This document shows, in pieces, positions 30,027-33,036 of a stretch of DNA of 33,036 nt. The notes beneath the pieces were generated by a model. It did not search any database. It was not told the origin of the DNA and was given only the letters and a program-made list of their open reading frames with translations. Within the stretch, counting starts at the first letter, position 1. Every line of letters begins with the position of its first letter. Source of the stretch: a bacterium (GTDB lineage Bacteria > Patescibacteriota > Patescibacteriia > UBA9934 > GWF2-40-263); NCBI GenBank assembly GCA_020051955.1, contig JAGVQB010000035.1, positions 1 to 33,036 on the forward strand, in the 5' to 3' direction. The translations under genes and the position numbers were made by a program.

Positions 30027-30317
30027 ATGAACAAAGCCGACCTCGCAACGCGCATCGCAGAAAAACTCGATGTGCCAAAAAAACTTGGGGAAGATTTTAT
30101 CGCGGCGTTTGAAGAACTCGTAACCCGAGCGCTCGTCCAGGGAGATGAAGTTATAATCGCTGGTTTCGGCACGTTCAGCGCTCGCACTCGCAAAGGCCGC
30201 GTTGGAGTGAACCCGCAAAAGCCAAGCGAAAAAATCAACATCCCTTCTGTGCTGGTTCCAAAGTTCAAGGCTGGAAAGGGTCTCAAGGATACACTCAAGG
30301 GAAAACGAACAATCTAA
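30027..30317 (+). CDS. hup: HU-family DNA-binding protein
   Basis: A 96-residue histone-like protein. MNKADLATRIAEKL forms the dimer helices, the body has VQGDEVIIAGFGTFSARTRKGRVGVNPQKPSEKINIPSVLVPKFKAGKGLKD, where GFGTF and the RxGxNPxxxxxxxIP arm are the family signature for bending DNA. Residues after the arm are typical. It would act as a nucleoid protein. It is monocistronic: an unusual pyrimidine tract precedes it and an intrinsic terminator follows at 30323. The start ATG is unambiguous from the family N terminus. Confidence 0.96.
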   Translation: MNKADLATRIAEKLDVPKKLGEDFIAAFEELVTRALVQGDEVIIAGFGTFSARTRKGRVGVNPQKPSEKINIPSVLVPKFKAGKGLKDTLKGKRTI

Positions 30318-30322
30318 TTTTA

Positions 30323-30357
30323 AAAACAACCTTCGACATTCGGAGGTTGTTTTGTTT
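30323..30357 (+). terminator. Intrinsic terminator of hup
   Basis: AACAACCT (30325-30332) and AGGTTGTT (30344-30351) form a stem, extended by A/T pairs and followed by TTTTGTTT. Confidence 0.85.
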
Positions 30358-30376
30358 AACGATTTCGAATTATACC

Positions 30377-30405
30377 TTTACACTCTTATCCTATGGTGGC
30401 ATGAT
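30377..30405 (+). promoter_or_regulatory. Promoter of the 157-residue ORF
   Basis: TTTACA (30377-30382), a 17-nt spacer and CATGAT (30400-30405), followed 7 nt later by AAGGAGG and the start at 30425. Confidence 0.45.
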
Positions 30406-30424
30406 CTTGCGCAAGGAGGCAACA

Positions 30425-30898
30425 ATGCCAGCAATCGGAATCGTTCGTGGATGGACAATGGGAGCCGTTGGAATGAATAGACATCCTCCATCGGTAACAG
30501 TCATCAATGCACTGCGCAATTACGATCATCCCAATTACGCTGATGGTTTCATCGTGACATTCCTCAAGGCAGGAGACGTGTTTTGCTGTCACGTCTCCCA
30601 TGAGTCACAAGCGCAAGCACAACTCGGAGACGACATCACGTTCCGCCCCGTCGAGGGCGACGAAGACATTCAAACGACACTGCGCGAAGACCGCGTTCTC
30701 GTGCGCTGGCGAGACCTTGGGTTGGTCTTTCCAGACAACGGCACCCCACCGCCCGCGCACTTCGTCCTCTTGCGCGTTGATGACACACGCGAACACACAA
30801 TCAACGCGCTTCGCGCCGCGATCGTACGCGCGTTCGACGACGAAGAGAGTGCGTCGATCTGGGCTCGCGCCTGCGCCGCAAGCCTGACTCTCGGCTGA
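30425..30898 (+). CDS. Hypothetical small protein
   Basis: A 157-residue soluble protein, starting at ATG 30425 with AGGAGG five bases upstream. No membrane segment. Residues 35-95 alternate beta-like stretches (GFIVTFLKAGDVFCCHV, FRPVEGDEDIQTTLREDRVLVRWRDLGLVF) with the look of an OB- or cold-shock-like small barrel, and the C-terminal 35 residues are helical. No family is recognised. It stands alone between two terminators. Its strong ribosome site and GC-rich codons resemble the NAD island more than the housekeeping neighbours. Confidence 0.7.
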   Translation: MPAIGIVRGWTMGAVGMNRHPPSVTVINALRNYDHPNYADGFIVTFLKAGDVFCCHVSHESQAQAQLGDDITFRPVEGDEDIQTTLREDRVLVRWRDLGLVFPDNGTPPPAHFVLLRVDDTREHTINALRAAIVRAFDDEESASIWARACAASLTLG

Positions 30899-30917
30899 TC
30901 GTCTCACCCCCACCCTG

Positions 30918-30943
30918 CCCATCGCAAGAAACGATGGGTTTTT
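30918..30943 (+). terminator. Terminator of the 157-residue ORF
   Basis: CCCATCG (30918-30924) pairs with CGATGGG (30932-30938), followed by TTTTT. Confidence 0.85.
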
Positions 30944-30950
30944 AAAAACC

Positions 30951-30978
30951 AAAAAACAGCCTCCGTGTGAGGCTGTTT
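30951..30978 (-). terminator. Terminator of the MFS gene
   Basis: On the minus strand AAACAGCCTC-ACACG-GAGGCTGTTT is a perfect 10-bp stem followed by a T-run. It faces the plus-strand terminator of the neighbouring gene and overlaps the region just beyond the MFS stop. Confidence 0.85.
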
Positions 30979-30980
30979 CG

Positions 30981-32153
30981 TTAGCTCTCCTTTGGCCGCG
31001 TGAACCACAGAATAAGCGCACCAAACAGAAGGAACACGGCACAGGTCAACCAGACACCACTGATCGTCTCGCGAGTATTGGGCTTTCCATGAATCACAAG
31101 CCAGATGAGGAATGGAATAATTGCGAATCCCATCCTTCCCAAGAAAGACTGGAGTGAGCCGAACGTTGCGCGGTAACTTGTGTGAACGCGATGTTGTACG
31201 AAGGCGCTTGAGAGCGGTTCAAAAAGCCCGCGACCAACCTCGTGAACAAACAGCGCTGGGACGGCAAGCCAGAGCGTGGGAGCAAGCGCGACCAAGCCAA
31301 GACCAAAACCGCTCAAGAGAATCGAGAGCGCGATCAAGCCCGCCTCCTGCCCTTGCCTCACGCTGGTGCGGCGCACGAATTGCGATGCACCCACAAGCCC
31401 CAGATACATCAGCACCCAAATCCACGACAGCCCCAGCTGACCAACCACTGGCAAGAAAAAGAGCGCCCAGTAGTGATTGAAGGAAACAACCGCGCCAAAC
31501 ACCAGCAACGCGCACACCACCCAAATGAGTGCGCGATTGCGCGTCAACGCGCCCAGGGCAAGACTAAGAGCTCGCACCTCACTCACATATTCAAGTGGCT
31601 CGCCGCGACCATTCATTCGCCAGTGCGCGACAGCGGCGGCGAAAACCCCGGCGACAGCGAACGGCACCCAGATTAGACGATAGTCGATAAGCGCGATCGC
31701 TGTCCCAACCAATCCTCCGGCGAGCATTATGACCGACTTGATGAGCGACTCAGTGGCGTAGACATGACGCAGTTTCTCCATCTGCCCCTCGCGTGCAAGC
31801 GCGTCCGCGATCCAGGCTGTTCCAGCGCCTGAAACAAACGCGCCACCGATTGCAATGATCGCCTCCGCAAGTGCCGCGCTCCAGAATCCAATCGCCACCA
31901 AATAAATGAGCGCGCCGAACGAATAAAACACAGCGCCCATCTTGAGCGAGAACGCGCGCGAACGACCATCAGCGAACATGCCGGTTGGAAGTTCCGCGGC
32001 TATCAGCACGCACCAAAATATCGTGTTCACCAAAGCGATCTGACCAAGCGTTAGACCAATGGAGACGAGAAACGGAGTGTAGGCTGTGATAGTCGCGCTC
32101 ATTCCAAGGTGGATGAGTGCCATGAACAGGTAATAAGTTTTTGCCGCTGACAT
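30981..32153 (-). CDS. Major facilitator superfamily transporter
   Basis: A 390-residue integral membrane protein with about 11-12 helices. The loop after helix 2 reads ELPTGMFADGRSRAFSLKMGAVFY, a form of the MFS motif GxxaDrxgrr seen in the DHA/YbaN-like group, and AFVSGAGTAWIADAL in helix 5 resembles the same group. The central loop (HWRMNGRGEPLEYVSE) is short. The transported compound cannot be read from sequence; a drug or metabolite exporter is plausible. It has no close operon partner. A terminator-like hairpin lies just upstream on the same strand (32170-32202), so attenuation is possible. Confidence 0.88.
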   Translation of the reverse strand: MSAAKTYYLFMALIHLGMSATITAYTPFLVSIGLTLGQIALVNTIFWCVLIAAELPTGMFADGRSRAFSLKMGAVFYSFGALIYLVAIGFWSAALAEAIIAIGGAFVSGAGTAWIADALAREGQMEKLRHVYATESLIKSVIMLAGGLVGTAIALIDYRLIWVPFAVAGVFAAAVAHWRMNGRGEPLEYVSEVRALSLALGALTRNRALIWVVCALLVFGAVVSFNHYWALFFLPVVGQLGLSWIWVLMYLGLVGASQFVRRTSVRQGQEAGLIALSILLSGFGLGLVALAPTLWLAVPALFVHEVGRGLFEPLSSAFVQHRVHTSYRATFGSLQSFLGRMGFAIIPFLIWLVIHGKPNTRETISGVWLTCAVFLLFGALILWFTRPKES

Positions 32154-32167
32154 ATTTTTCCTTTGGT

Positions 32168-32202
32168 GGAAACAAAACGACCCGAGGGGTTCCCGGGTCG
32201 TT
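32168..32202 (-). terminator. Terminator-like hairpin just upstream of the MFS start
   Basis: Minus strand AACGACCCG-GGAACCCCT-CGGGTCGTT forms a perfect 9-bp stem followed by TTGTTT, ending about 15 bases before the MFS ATG. It may attenuate the MFS transcript or stop a minus-strand RNA from 32203-32387. That region has no gene that I can support. Confidence 0.65.
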
Positions 32203-32370
32203 AGAGACTTGATGTTTAAAAAATCACACCATCAAAACTCTGCTACCAGGGAACGCAAAGACGACCGGATAAATGGAATCTCCGAGCATCCAATTTGTTC
32301 CTTTCTGGTAACAGGTGTTCCGCATACATTGAGATAATGCGCTGTTTTTCGATTTTGGTCAAGGAAACCG

Positions 32371-32379
32371 TGCTAGAAT
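32371..32379 (+). promoter_or_regulatory. Extended -10 promoter of the 184-residue ORF, leaderless
   Basis: TGC-TAGAAT (32371-32379) lies eight bases before ATG 32388. The -10 hexamer is identical to that of nrtR. No Shine-Dalgarno is present. Confidence 0.65.
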
Positions 32380-32387
32380 GATCGCGT

Positions 32388-32942
32388 ATGGAAACACCAA
32401 TACACCACGAACCAGAACAAGACCAAGACAGCGTTCTTCGTTCAATTACACAAGAAAGCCTCGGGATACAACCTAAAACCCAAGATGATCCTATGGGTAT
32501 TTCTTGGATAGTGGGAGACTTCAAACAATGGTGCTTGGATCATTGGGGATACCCACAAGTACAGCGCTCTGCAAAAAACCGTGAATGGAAAACTCTATAT
32601 GAACTCTTTCTTGAGTCCCCACGTCTACTCAAAAATGAAAAGATAGATTTAGAATTAAGATCAAAACGTAACACCGCATTAAAAATGTTAGATGATTACA
32701 GGACGAACTTGCTCAATACCTTGGATGACTTCTATAAACCCGGAAAATCACCAGCGGAAAAAACCATCGCGAAACAACAGTCGCGCGTTCAAGACAGCCA
32801 CGCCTTTTATTCCATGGTCTCTCAAGCAAAGGGCGAACAATCTATTCCAATTCTAAAACACATTTTTCGTTACAGAGAAAAAATCCAGACCGCTTATGAG
32901 GTCGAGGATCCAAAACTGCTGGACGCAATTACACAAGCTTGA
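32388..32942 (+). CDS. Hypothetical protein, unknown function
   Basis: A 184-residue soluble, highly charged protein. The first 35 residues are polar and probably disordered (HHEPEQDQDS). The rest is mainly helical with Lys/Glu/Gln-rich stretches (ELRSKRNTALKMLDDYRTNLLNTLDDFYKPGKSPAEKTIAKQQSRVQ). No motif or family is recognised. It has an A/T-rich codon use typical of the housekeeping genes here, and a leaderless-type promoter. The stop lies just before the end of an IS30-type element, which may have truncated its downstream region. Confidence 0.75.
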   Translation: METPIHHEPEQDQDSVLRSITQESLGIQPKTQDDPMGISWIVGDFKQWCLDHWGYPQVQRSAKNREWKTLYELFLESPRLLKNEKIDLELRSKRNTALKMLDDYRTNLLNTLDDFYKPGKSPAEKTIAKQQSRVQDSHAFYSMVSQAKGEQSIPILKHIFRYREKIQTAYEVEDPKLLDAITQA

Positions 32943-32948
32943 ATTCTA

Positions 32949-33036
32949 AGTCAAACTGCAACACTCATGAAAACACCTCAAGTGGTGTGTGATAGCCATG
33001 GCGTTTGCGTGGCCGTGAATTAATGAGATGCTCAAC
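32949..33036 (-). mobile_element. IS30-type insertion sequence, partial (runs off the window)
   Basis: AAGTCAAACTGCAACACT (32949-32966) has the form of a terminal repeat and abuts the transposase stop codon. The other end and any target duplication lie outside the window. Confidence 0.65.
32965..33036 (-). CDS. IS30-family transposase, C-terminal fragment at window edge
   Basis: The minus strand reads VEHLINSRPRKRHGYHTPLEVFS then TGA. NSRPRKRHGYHTPLEVF matches the conserved C terminus of IS30 transposases (LNxRPRKxLxYxTPxExF). The start and catalytic DDE region are beyond 33036. Confidence 0.8.
   Translation of the reverse strand, partial: VEHLINSRPRKRHGYHTPLEVFS

Noticed and set aside
32243-32524. 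93-residue minus-strand ORF upstream of the MFS gene
   Set aside because: Overlaps the start of the plus-strand ORF at 32388, lacks recognisable features and runs through the extended -10 region.

Overview
The window looks like a chromosome segment from a small-genome bacterium, most likely of the Candidatus Patescibacteria/CPR type. This is an inference from gene content (RNase Y, HU, TrxA/TrxB, a two-ORF ComEC, LeuS, NAD made only by salvage in what is visible), tightly packed genes and many starts that look leaderless. The lineage cannot be fixed from sequence alone. TGA, TAA and TAG all act as stops.

Layout. (1) 1-2600: the tail of an unidentified gene, a small palindrome-ended mobile element, then two minus-strand membrane genes, one a DCC-thioredoxin/lipase-maturation-factor fusion. 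(2) 2565-8470: a plus-strand NAD salvage island: an NrtR-type Nudix regulator, nicotinamidase, NAD kinase, nicotinate phosphoribosyltransferase, an unassigned radical-SAM enzyme and NAD synthetase, closed by a strong terminator. The nadD step is not in the window. Two intergenic gaps of this operon carry the same 47-nt element about 38 nt before the next start codon. (3) 8475-10735: an IS200-like/RAYT transposase with perfect 27-bp inverted ends, the rRNA methyltransferase gene rlmI, and a 128-bp MITE. rlmI is edited by mobile DNA at both ends: the transposon repeat supplies its stop codon and the MITE target duplication contains its start codon. (4) 10760-15400, minus strand: a strongly supported but unidentified structured RNA, then ndk, and ugd-comEC(N)-comEC(C) with overlapping genes. 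(5) 15441-15516: a tRNA with an abnormal anticodon arm; its 5' flank carries inverted, order-swapped copies of that arm. (6) 15703-19366: leuS, a Nudix hydrolase and an SDR on the minus strand. (7) 19577-21640: a plus-strand two-gene cassette, a membrane-anchored coiled-coil protein followed by a protein with a PD-(D/E)xK-like motif. (8) 21744-27279, minus strand: gdhA, trxB, trxA, infB and an orphan. (9) 27347-30357, plus strand: truB, a structured leader, rny and hup. (10) 30377-33036: orphan genes, an MFS transporter and the end of an IS30-type element.

Two themes cut across the window. First, many housekeeping genes (leuS, truB, the 32388 ORF, nrtR) have a -10 box 8-10 nt before the ATG and no Shine-Dalgarno, whereas the NAD island and other accessory genes have clear GGAGG-type sites. 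Second, short simple-sequence repeats and G/C palindromes sit between genes and also inside conserved enzymes in frame (leuS three times, truB twice, trxB, infB, and the gdhA N terminus), so they are translated as extra loops. The best candidates for undescribed biology are the radical-SAM gene and repeated RNA element in the NAD operon, the unidentified RNA at 10762-11007, the coiled-coil/nuclease-like pair, and the mobile-element remodelling of rlmI.
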